A stretch of DNA of 5,246 nucleotides from Ruminococcus sp. (GTDB lineage: Bacteria > Bacillota > Clostridia > Oscillospirales > Ruminococcaceae): assembly GCA_019417865.1 (NCBI GenBank), contig DYCW01000434.1, positions 1 to 5,246 of the forward strand. The letters run 5' to 3'. Every line of letters starts with the position of its first letter. Position 1 is the first letter of the stretch. This document shows, one piece after another, positions 1 through 5,246 of this stretch. Position numbers and translations under genes: made by a program. Below the pieces are notes generated by a model that was given only the letters and a program-made list of their open reading frames with translations, did not search any database and was not told the DNA's origin.

Positions 1-391
1 CACTTACAAAAAGCATTAGTGCTGCAAGTAAATCTGATGCTATTAACTGCCCGATAGCCGCTGCTGGTATAGGTTCAAGCGGCCAAGGCTCTATAAACGT
101 CGCAAGGCAGGCACGAAACAGCCACACTACGGTAAGAAAATAATAAAAGTAAATGACCTCTTTATTTAAGTCCAACGCCCGCTTACCCAAAATAATCAGC
201 ATGACGCTTAAACCAAACAGCAACAGGGAAAAGCAATAATTTGTATAATCTATCCCGACCACGAGGTTTTCATATTGCATTGGTAAATAATCATACCACT
301 GAAACATCCATGGCACAAAAAAATGCCACAGTCCTACCAAAGTGCTTGTTACAACTGTAATGTAGTATAGAGTACAAATACCTTTTTTCAT
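1..391 (-). CDS. Hypothetical multi-pass membrane protein, 3' end cut by window edge
   Basis: I do not recognise this family. Translation from ATG at 389-391 gives 130 residues with no stop before the window edge, so the C-terminus is missing. The start is supported by a GAGGT ribosome binding site (399-403) seven bases upstream. The protein is strongly hydrophobic and aromatic. Four likely membrane segments lie near residues 7-29, 49-69, 79-99 and 108-129. A WHFFVPWMFQWYDYLP stretch (22-37) lies between the first two, and a basic GKRALDLNK loop (69-77) follows the second. There is no signal peptide cleavage site and no catalytic motif I can name. It is co-oriented with the cell-wall operon upstream but separated by 124 bp with its own candidate promoter, so a functional link is not shown. 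The open frame, the good RBS and the membrane-protein composition make a real gene likely. Confidence 0.75.
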   Translation of the reverse strand, partial: MKKGICTLYYITVVTSTLVGLWHFFVPWMFQWYDYLPMQYENLVVGIDYTNYCFSLLLFGLSVMLIILGKRALDLNKEVIYFYYFLTVVWLFRACLATFIEPWPLEPIPAAAIGQLIASDLLAALMLFVS

Positions 392-403
392 ACGAATTAC
401 CTC

Positions 404-419
404 ACAAATTCCGATTTGT
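404..419. repeat. Small palindrome next to the RBS
   Basis: A perfect inverted repeat, ACAAAT and ATTTGT separated by TCCG, lies between the candidate promoter and the ribosome binding site (399-403) of the membrane-protein gene. It could be a repressor half-site pair or a short RNA hairpin next to the RBS. With only 6-bp AT-rich arms it could also arise by chance. Confidence 0.3.
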
Positions 420-445
420 ATTGATGTGCATATGCCACTTCTTTT

Positions 446-475
446 CCTATATCATTTTGAATGGGTTAAGAACAA
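446..475 (-). promoter_or_regulatory. Candidate promoter for the membrane-protein gene
   Basis: On the minus strand there is a TTGTTC -35-like box (470-475), an 18-bp spacer, and a TATAGG -10-like box (446-451) preceded by TG one base upstream, as in an extended -10 element. It would give a leader of about 50 nt before the ATG at 391. The match is imperfect, so this is a candidate only. Read-through from the PBP operon is the alternative, since no convincing terminator lies between the two genes. Confidence 0.35.
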
Positions 476-515
476 GATAATATTCGTTGTTAATGTTTTT
501 AGTCCTCATCGTCAT

Positions 516-1859
516 TTAACTTGACAAGGCATTCAGCATAGTACGTACGATTTGGCTGGTAGAAATGCCATCCGACTCTTTATAATCTTCTATGACAACA
601 CAAAATGCAATTGGTAGACTATTGTCATCGCAGAAGCCAGACAGAAGAGAATTTTCTTCCTTCCCATTTTTTACCTGTGCAGTGCCGCTTTTGACACCAA
701 CCGGGTAGTTGATAGAGGCGTATTTTGCATCGCCGTTTTCTCGCATAATTGCTTTCACTTTTTGTGCTGTATCTGCAGAAAAGATAGATTCTAAATATTC
801 TGTTTGTGCTTTATCTTTAATAGTTCCAAATAAGTTTTGTTTGTAAGAAATGAAATACGGTTGTGTGACTTTTCCCGTTCCGTTTGCAATTGCACTTTCC
901 CACATCATAAGCTGGCATGGACTGACCACTGTCTTGCTTTGACCCATACAACCCCATTGTGTATCGAAGTCGTTCACATCTGTCAACTCTGTAGAGGCGG
1001 TAAAACAGGTAATACCATCAATCTCCATTGTTGTCTCACCTTCACCATTGATCTGATAGCCCATGTTTCGGAATACTTGCTGGATACCTTCTAGTGGTAA
1101 ATCCTGTACCAGCTGTGCAAACCATGGATTACAGCTGTTTTGAAATGCCTGTGAAACACTTTGCCATCCATGACCACTTAGTTTATGGCATACAATTTTA
1201 TGATTATAATGATTGTAATACGTTCCTTCGCAATTATAACTTTTCTGTGTCACAGCGTCATATCCAATTGTTTCAATGGCCGCTGCCAGTGTGCTAACTT
1301 TTTGGGTGGAACCAGGAACTGTTTCATAAAATGCCTTACAAAGTAAACTGCCGGTTTCCAGATTTTCTACATTCTGATAATCCAGAATGTTTACACTTGG
1401 CTTGCTGACACAGATTAAAATTTCGCCGGTTTTATAATTATAGGCAATTGCTGTACCATTTTTACTCCCAAAAGCGTTATAAACTGATTGATTTGCATCG
1501 TGATCCAATGTTGTGTAAATGGCACTCTTTCCGTTTTCTACAGCACCAAATAGCAGATTGTAATTCTGCAAATCATCAATATTTTCAGATACCAGTGTAT
1601 TCGTCATTTGCCCACTGTCATCTCCAATTACATTGCCAATATCTAAAAAATAATCTGCTCCATATTCTTCTACAGTTGCATTTGGATCAAATAATTTGTC
1701 CCCATTTCGGTCATAAACACAGCCGATATTGACATTGTTGGAGTGTGACATATAAAAAGTTGCCTGCGTGACAATCTTCACTACCAAAACAACCATCCCA
1801 ATCAAAAAGAGGATGATAAGCAGAATCGTCAACCGTTCACCACGTTTAATACTTTTCAT
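516..1859 (-). CDS. Class B penicillin-binding protein (peptidoglycan transpeptidase)
   Basis: This is a 447-residue D,D-transpeptidase that cross-links peptidoglycan stem peptides outside the membrane. A basic N-terminus (MKSIKRGER) precedes one membrane anchor (about 11-31). A DRNG motif (50-53) marks the short N-terminal region typical of class B PBPs. All three active-site motifs are intact: SxxK as STQK (Ser184 nucleophile, Lys187, within PGSTQK), SxN as SCN (242-244), and KSGT (390-393). The frame is open further upstream, but the ATG at 1857-1859 is chosen because AAGGAGG (1868-1874) sits eight bases before it and the membrane anchor follows. The gene starts inside the last codons of the SEDS gene (14-bp overlap), so the two are probably translationally coupled and act as a SEDS-bPBP pair. 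It is shorter than E. coli-type PBP2/PBP3 and closer in size to mycobacterial PbpA. It carries 11 cysteines in the extracytoplasmic part. Whether its role is in division, elongation or sporulation cannot be told from sequence. Confidence 0.95.
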   Translation of the reverse strand: MKSIKRGERLTILLIILFLIGMVVLVVKIVTQATFYMSHSNNVNIGCVYDRNGDKLFDPNATVEEYGADYFLDIGNVIGDDSGQMTNTLVSENIDDLQNYNLLFGAVENGKSAIYTTLDHDANQSVYNAFGSKNGTAIAYNYKTGEILICVSKPSVNILDYQNVENLETGSLLCKAFYETVPGSTQKVSTLAAAIETIGYDAVTQKSYNCEGTYYNHYNHKIVCHKLSGHGWQSVSQAFQNSCNPWFAQLVQDLPLEGIQQVFRNMGYQINGEGETTMEIDGITCFTASTELTDVNDFDTQWGCMGQSKTVVSPCQLMMWESAIANGTGKVTQPYFISYKQNLFGTIKDKAQTEYLESIFSADTAQKVKAIMRENGDAKYASINYPVGVKSGTAQVKNGKEENSLLSGFCDDNSLPIAFCVVIEDYKESDGISTSQIVRTMLNALSS

Positions 1860-3414
1860 AGTGGTTTCCTCCTTGTTCTGTTTTGTTCTGATTTTGATAT
1901 GGCTGCCGCATCCTTTGATAGGGATTTCGATTATAGGATTGTTGCTGTGGTGCACCGTTGTTTGGATTCACAGGTCTCTGTGATATGTTATTTGGGGTGA
2001 CTGGTCTGTGAGTATTCCTATTTGGATTTGTAATTCTTCTTGGCACGTCATTTGTATTCATGGGTTTGTGAGAGAGCGGATTCGAGCTTTCTGATTTTTT
2101 TGATGCGTTCAGTTGTTCTTCTTTCTGAAATGGTATCTTGAAAGAAAGTGTATTTTCCACTACAACATCTGGCTTTCGGAAAACAGGAGATTGTCCTGCT
2201 TTCAGCATACCTGTCAGTAAACCACAGGTAATCATCGAACTACCACCTTGTGAAACAAAGGGAATAGTAACACCTGTAAAGGGAATTAAATTGCATGAAC
2301 CAAAAATATTCAAAGCCATTTGTACAACAAATACAGCTGCTACACCCAATACCATAGTGGTATGATAATAACTTCTTGGTTTATTGATCATTGGTAGTAT
2401 CAAAAGGCTGACAATGAAGAAAATGACTAACAAGGCAACCAAAAATCCCCATTCCTCACAAATTGTTGAAAAGACAATATCGGTATCAGCTGCTGCAATT
2501 TCAATTAAGTCACCATATCCTGGTCCTTTCCCAAACAAACCACCTTCTGCAATTGCCATCAATGCCCGACACTGCTGATAGCCGTGTCCGTACATATCAT
2601 TCCAGATATCCACAGAAAGTCGGTCTTGTACGTATCCTGGTGCAAACCTGATTGCTGCCAGCACAACTGCTGCTCCTATACAGCAAAGAAAAATTAATGT
2701 CTTTTTTGAGAATTTTGCTTTTGGATAACAGATACGGCAGATAACAGCACATCCATATGCTGCTGCAAAAGTTGGCAAACTGCCGAGATCCCTGCACCAC
2801 CATTGCAAAAGGAAAATTGCCAAAAAGGAACCTGTTAGAAACAGAGCTTCTTTTGAAACATAGAAAAACAATACTTTTGTTTTTTCATGTTGTTCCATAA
2901 TCGAAGTGGCACATAGCAGTACAAAGACAGGTTTCATGAATTCTGATGGTTGAATGCTAATAGGGCCGATTTGAATCCACATACTGCGGCTACCGGTCAG
3001 GAATAAAATTGCCAGCATGATAACTGCAAGAACAATGTAAAGATATTTTTTGATTGCCATCAGGCGAATGTGATTTCTAGTAAGCAAAAACATAATCTGA
3101 CAGCAAATGAGTGCCAGAATACAAGTAATATAATGTTTGCTGGCAAAACCAATTCCGCCGAAACAGGATTGAAAGATGACACTGATATTGAGAACAAGCA
3201 AGAGAAGAAAGTCTGTTGTATAGGTCATCTGTTTATAAAAAAAACGAAGGACAATGATATAGATTAAGTCCAACCCCAGCACCGCACCAGAGAGGGGAAT
3301 CATATCCTGAATCGTTTCGTAATTACCACGAAACAACACTGCTAATAGCATAATCACATGCGTAAAGAAGACAAGAGCCGCAATACGACCGTAGCGTAAT
3401 CCGTTATGATACAT
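1846..3414 (-). CDS. SEDS-family peptidoglycan glycosyltransferase (FtsW/RodA/SpoVE)
   Basis: This is a 522-residue polytopic membrane protein that polymerises lipid II into glycan strands. About ten hydrophobic segments span residues 10-405. Diagnostic SEDS motifs are PISIQPSEFMKP (151-162), RDLG (208-211), the GGLFGKGPGYGD segment (291-302), TDIVF with Asp312 at the position of the catalytic Asp of RodA/FtsW, EEWG (320-323), and GVTIPFVSQGGSSM (381-394). Residues 405-522 form a long hydrophilic tail rich in Asn, Pro, Gln and Arg, with four tandem 10-residue repeats (449-488). By known SEDS topology the tail should be cytoplasmic. The start at 3412-3414 is preferred because AGGAGG (3422-3427) lies seven bases upstream of it; an ATG two codons earlier (3418-3420) is only one base from that site. 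The gene overlaps the FHA gene by 11 bp and the PBP gene by 14 bp. Assignment to FtsW, RodA or SpoVE specifically is not possible here. Confidence 0.95.
   Translation of the reverse strand: MYHNGLRYGRIAALVFFTHVIMLLAVLFRGNYETIQDMIPLSGAVLGLDLIYIIVLRFFYKQMTYTTDFLLLLVLNISVIFQSCFGGIGFASKHYITCILALICCQIMFLLTRNHIRLMAIKKYLYIVLAVIMLAILFLTGSRSMWIQIGPISIQPSEFMKPVFVLLCATSIMEQHEKTKVLFFYVSKEALFLTGSFLAIFLLQWWCRDLGSLPTFAAAYGCAVICRICYPKAKFSKKTLIFLCCIGAAVVLAAIRFAPGYVQDRLSVDIWNDMYGHGYQQCRALMAIAEGGLFGKGPGYGDLIEIAAADTDIVFSTICEEWGFLVALLVIFFIVSLLILPMINKPRSYYHTTMVLGVAAVFVVQMALNIFGSCNLIPFTGVTIPFVSQGGSSMITCGLLTGMLKAGQSPVFRKPDVVVENTLSFKIPFQKEEQLNASKKSESSNPLSHKPMNTNDVPRRITNPNRNTHRPVTPNNISQRPVNPNNGAPQQQSYNRNPYQRMRQPYQNQNKTEQGGNHYEKY
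1951..2070 (-). repeat. Four tandem 30-bp units encoding 10-residue repeats in the SEDS tail
   Basis: Residues 449-488 of the SEDS protein divide exactly into four in-frame 10-residue units, at 2041-2070, 2011-2040, 1981-2010 and 1951-1980. The consensus is roughly x-[RK]-P-[VM]-[NT]-P-N-N-x-x. The third and fourth units are closest (HRPVTPNN and QRPVNPNN); the first and second are more diverged. The DNA copies have drifted, so this is an old or protein-selected repeat rather than a fresh slippage product. After it comes a Gln/Asn/Tyr-rich end (489-522). Confidence 0.8.
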
Positions 3415-3865
3415 TTGCATTCCTCCTTTGCTGGATAATAACTGCTTGTGTACCAAAGCAAATTTCATCCATTGGTTTTAAAATAGCTTGGTGTTCAATT
3501 TTCACACCGTTGACAAATGTACCGGATTTAGAGCCCAAGTCTACAACTCGCCAAATGCCATTGGAAACGTATAGGACGGCATGATAACGAGAGATACTCA
3601 TATCTGGCAGACGAATATCCGCAGAACCATGACGACCGACCAAAATTTCATCTGCTTCTAATGGAATCCATTCTCCGGACTGAACGTCTCGAAGCATCAT
3701 ATGATTGCTGACTTTATTCCAGCGTAATTGTTCAATGCGTTTTTCTTGTTTTGCGAAAGAAAAAATTACAAAAACACATAAAAAAACGATGAAAATAACA
3801 ATTGCACTGACAATAATGGAAAAGGGCGTAAAATTTCGAAGGGTATCCAGAAGCTCCTGATACAT
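3404..3865 (-). CDS. Membrane-anchored FHA domain protein
   Basis: This 153-residue protein has one N-terminal membrane segment (about 15-37) and a C-terminal forkhead-associated domain (about 55-147). FHA domains bind phosphothreonine peptides. The conserved FHA residues are all present: Gly77-Arg78, Ser92 and His95 in SISRYHA, and Asn119-Gly120 in GSKSGTFVNG. The basic stretch after the membrane segment (KQEKRIEQLRWNK) suggests the FHA domain is cytoplasmic. The ATG at 3863-3865 is chosen because GGAGG (3875-3879) lies nine bases upstream; a TTG at 3889 would place the RBS inside the gene. It is the first gene of the operon, overlapping the SEDS gene by 11 bp. Size and architecture match mycobacterial FhaB/FipA, which lies in the same locus as rodA and pbpA. 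A role as a phosphorylation-dependent scaffold for the SEDS-PBP pair is inferred from that context. No Ser/Thr kinase or phosphatase gene is visible in the window. Confidence 0.9.
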   Translation of the reverse strand: MYQELLDTLRNFTPFSIIVSAIVIFIVFLCVFVIFSFAKQEKRIEQLRWNKVSNHMMLRDVQSGEWIPLEADEILVGRHGSADIRLPDMSISRYHAVLYVSNGIWRVVDLGSKSGTFVNGVKIEHQAILKPMDEICFGTQAVIIQQRRNANVS

Positions 3866-3917
3866 AAATGATTTCCTCCAATTATACAAATTTTAGGGTA
3901 ATTTTAAGAGAACCCCA

Positions 3918-3956
3918 ATGAAACCTCTAAGCATTTAAATAAAGAGTTTGTTTCAT
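3918..3956 (-). promoter_or_regulatory. Hairpin in the leader of the FHA-SEDS-PBP operon
   Basis: Read on the minus strand, ATGAAAC and CTCT pair with AGAG and GTTTCAT, with a three-base AAA bulge and a 14-nt AT-rich loop. The hairpin lies about 50 nt into the predicted leader and about 50 nt before the start codon. It is not followed directly by a U-run, so it does not look like a standard terminator. The ATG of the left arm opens a nine-codon frame ending in TAG, without a clear RBS. Function is unknown. Confidence 0.4.
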
Positions 3957-4011
3957 CGTACAACAAGTGCTGAAGAATATGGAACGTGGTTATAAAGAGA
4001 ATTGTTCTTTT

Positions 4012-4040
4012 ATTATAATACAAGTCGTGAAAAAAAGCAA
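4012..4040 (-). promoter_or_regulatory. Sigma-A-type promoter of the FHA-SEDS-PBP operon
   Basis: On the minus strand TTGCTT (4035-4040) is followed by a 17-bp spacer and a perfect TATAAT (4012-4017). Transcription would start near 4005, leaving a leader of about 140 nt before the FHA start codon. It lies downstream of the cysK terminator, which supports an independent operon. No other promoter is evident between 3404 and 516, and the coding overlaps suggest one transcript for the three genes. Confidence 0.75.
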
Positions 4041-4097
4041 GCATCAAGCTTACATCAGATTTAAAAGTATAAAAAGATGATGATTTCATAATGTTGG

Positions 4098-4133
4098 AAA
4101 AGGCAGCTTGAAAATGGTTTTCAGCTGCCTTTT
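4098..4133 (-). terminator. Rho-independent terminator of cysK
   Basis: A hairpin with an 11-bp arm (AAAAGGCAGCT pairing with AGCTGCCTTTT) continues into a further 5 bp (GAAAA with TTTTC) past a single bulged base, closing on a three-base loop. It begins about 24 bases after the cysK stop. The A-rich and T-rich ends make it nearly symmetric, so it could also terminate transcription from the other side, although no plus-strand gene is seen nearby. Confidence 0.8.
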
Positions 4134-4157
4134 CTATAAATATATGGAATTGTTTTA

Positions 4158-5084
4158 TTATGCAAACATAGGCATGGACAAATATCGTTCTCCAGTATCA
4201 GGAAACAATGCAACAATCAATTTTCCCTTATTTTCTGGACGCCTTGCCAGTTGAATCGCTGCCCAAACGGCAGCACCAGAGGAAATGCCAACTAATACAC
4301 CTTCATTTCTGGCAATTTTTCTGCCTGTTTCAAAGGCAGCCTCATTCTCTACGGCAATGATTTCATCATAAATATTTGTATTCAGTGTTTTTGGTATAAA
4401 TCCAGCCCCGATGCCTTGAATTTTATGCGGCCCCGCAAATCCTTCTGACAGTACCGGAGAAGTTTTTGGCTCAACTGCAACAATTTTGACATGTGGATTC
4501 TTTTCTTTTAAATAAGCACCTACCCCGCTGATAGTTCCCCCGGTCCCAACACCAGCGACAAAAATATCCACTTTTCCGTCTGTATCCTCCCAGATTTCCA
4601 CACCGGTTGTTTTTTTATGAGCAGCTGGATTGTCTGGGTTAGTGAACTGAGAGGGAATAAAGCTGTTTGGAATCTGTGCAGCCAATTCGTCTGCTTTTTC
4701 GATTGCTCCTTTCATACCTTTTGCACCTTCTGTCAGCACCAATTCTGCACCATAAGCTCTCATCAAATTTCTTCGTTCTACACTCATTGTTTCCGGCATG
4801 GTGATAATCAGCCGATATCCTCTTGCTGCTGCCACAGAAGCTAAACCGATACCGGTATTTCCACTGGTTGGTTCAATCAAGACACTGTCCGGCTTCAGCA
4901 GACCTCTCGCTTCCGCCTCATCTATCATTGCTTTTGCAATTCTGTCTTTCACACTTCCAGCTGGATTAAAATATTCCAGCTTTCCTAGCAGCGTTGCAGA
5001 AAGCTGTTCTTCTTTTTCTGTGTTCGTCAGTTCCAGCAACGGCGTATGACCGATTAAATCTGTAATTTTTTGATATGTTTTCAT
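4158..5084 (-). CDS. cysK: Cysteine synthase (O-acetylserine sulfhydrylase)
   Basis: This 308-residue, full-length PLP enzyme makes L-cysteine from O-acetylserine and sulfide in the cytoplasm, the last step of cysteine synthesis. The PLP-binding lysine is Lys46 in NPAGSVKDR. The substrate loop is PTSGNTG (72-78), and the phosphate-binding glycine loop is GVGTGGTISG (178-187). KIQGIGAGFIP (221-231), GISSGAAV (266-273, with the serine facing the PLP ring nitrogen) and PDTGERYLS (295-303) are all typical of CysK. The start is the ATG at 5082-5084, with AAGGAG (5094-5099) nine bases upstream; an in-frame TTG at 5093 would touch the RBS and is unlikely. It appears to be a single-gene transcript between its own consensus promoter and its own terminator. 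The related CysM and cystathionine beta-synthase families are possible but less likely given the length and motifs. No serine acetyltransferase gene is in the window. Confidence 0.97.
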   Translation of the reverse strand: MKTYQKITDLIGHTPLLELTNTEKEEQLSATLLGKLEYFNPAGSVKDRIAKAMIDEAEARGLLKPDSVLIEPTSGNTGIGLASVAAARGYRLIITMPETMSVERRNLMRAYGAELVLTEGAKGMKGAIEKADELAAQIPNSFIPSQFTNPDNPAAHKKTTGVEIWEDTDGKVDIFVAGVGTGGTISGVGAYLKEKNPHVKIVAVEPKTSPVLSEGFAGPHKIQGIGAGFIPKTLNTNIYDEIIAVENEAAFETGRKIARNEGVLVGISSGAAVWAAIQLARRPENKGKLIVALFPDTGERYLSMPMFA

Positions 5085-5146
5085 TGCAAGCAACTCCTTA
5101 AATGAATGCTGTATATAGCAAATTTTCCTATCAGATTGATATAATT

Positions 5147-5175
5147 ATTATAACAGGATGTCCCCAGATTGTCAA
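5147..5175 (-). promoter_or_regulatory. Perfect-consensus sigma-A promoter of cysK
   Basis: On the minus strand TTGACA (5170-5175), a 17-bp spacer and TATAAT (5147-5152) match the consensus exactly. Transcription would start near 5140, giving a leader of about 55 nt. Such a strong promoter usually needs repression. The early leader has an AT-rich stretch with CTGATAGGAAAATT (about 5120-5133) that loosely recalls Rrf2/CymR-type sites at sulfur genes in Firmicutes, but this resemblance is weak and unproven. Confidence 0.9.
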
Positions 5176-5246
5176 GTGTTATTTCCGATTTTCTGAAAGG
5201 ACATTGCATTTGCAATAATCGATAAGGAAACACCGAATCCCAATAC
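5172..5246 (-). CDS. 3' end of an upstream frame: hydrophobic tail, possible membrane-protein end or remnant
   Basis: Read from the window edge, one minus-strand frame gives 24 residues, beginning VLGFGVSLSIIANAMSF and ending QKIGNNT before TGA (5172-5174). The hydrophobic part suggests the end of a membrane protein. The GFGVSLSI-AN stretch recalls the N-terminal first helix of YczE/YitT-type membrane proteins, which would make this a truncated remnant rather than a natural C-terminus. The evidence is short: another minus frame is also open through this interval, and the start is outside the window. The stop codon overlaps the cysK -35 box. Confidence 0.4.
   Translation of the reverse strand, partial: VLGFGVSLSIIANAMSFQKIGNNT

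Noticed and set aside
466..493. Imperfect AT-rich inverted repeat downstream of the PBP gene, considered as the operon terminator
   Set aside because: The stem is weak, with mismatches and no GC core, and on the minus strand it is not followed by a U-run. The real terminator of the operon was not found, so read-through into the membrane gene remains possible.
837..1983. Several plus-strand open frames of 67-94 codons opposite the PBP gene and the SEDS tail
   Set aside because: They lie antisense to a gene with intact catalytic motifs, lack ribosome binding sites and promoters, and translate to sequences with no recognisable domains.
2138..3267. Plus-strand frames of 62-75 codons and a 68-codon minus-strand frame inside the SEDS gene
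   Set aside because: These are alternative-frame readings of a clear SEDS coding sequence, with no independent start signals.
3991..4019. Plus-strand promoter using the same palindromic ATTATAAT
   Set aside because: TATAAT also reads on the plus strand at 4014-4019, but the expected -35 position (3991-3996) is TATAAA, and there is no plus-strand gene downstream.
3904..4089. A 61-codon minus-strand frame between cysK and the FHA gene
   Set aside because: It spans the predicted operon promoter, so that promoter could not transcribe it whole. It has no clear RBS, begins just past the cysK terminator, and has a low-complexity composition without family motifs.
4617..5049. Plus-strand frames opposite cysK
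   Set aside because: cysK is fully supported on the minus strand by its catalytic motifs, promoter, RBS and terminator; these are antisense shadows.

Overview
The window looks like low-to-moderate GC Firmicutes DNA, most likely an anaerobic Clostridia of the Ruminococcaceae/Oscillospiraceae type. This is an inference from the AT-rich intergenic DNA, strong AGGAGG-type ribosome binding sites, consensus sigma-A promoters, and an FHA/SEDS/class B PBP gene set. Every gene I can support lies on the minus strand, so transcription runs from high to low coordinates. No tRNA, rRNA, CRISPR array, insertion sequence or phage gene was seen.

Right end (4098-5246): the 3' end of an upstream frame (5172-5246) encodes a hydrophobic tail. 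It may be a real gene end or a remnant of a YczE/YitT-like membrane protein. Its stop codon sits inside the -35 box of a perfect-consensus promoter (TTGACA, 17 bp, TATAAT). That promoter drives cysK (4158-5084), a complete PLP-dependent cysteine synthase, which ends at a strong hairpin terminator (about 4098-4133).

Middle (516-4040): a second good promoter (4012-4040) starts an approximately 140-nt leader with a hairpin. It is followed by a tightly packed three-gene operon whose reading frames overlap by 11 and 14 bp: a membrane-anchored FHA protein (3404-3865), a SEDS glycosyltransferase of the FtsW/RodA/SpoVE family (1846-3414), and a class B penicillin-binding protein (516-1859). SEDS and class B PBP proteins work as a pair, polymerising glycan strands from lipid II and cross-linking them. 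The FHA protein is a plausible phosphothreonine-reading regulator. The set resembles a reduced version of the actinobacterial fhaB-rodA-pbpA cluster. The SEDS protein has an unusual Asn/Pro/Gln/Arg-rich C-terminal tail containing four tandem 10-residue repeats.

Left end (1-515): after a 124-bp gap with a candidate promoter and a small palindrome, an unrecognised multi-pass membrane protein begins at 391 and runs off the window edge.

Overall the region is ordinary core housekeeping (peptidoglycan synthesis and cysteine synthesis). The points most worth a second look are the repeat tail of the SEDS protein next to an FHA gene, the structured operon leader, and the possible gene remnant upstream of cysK.
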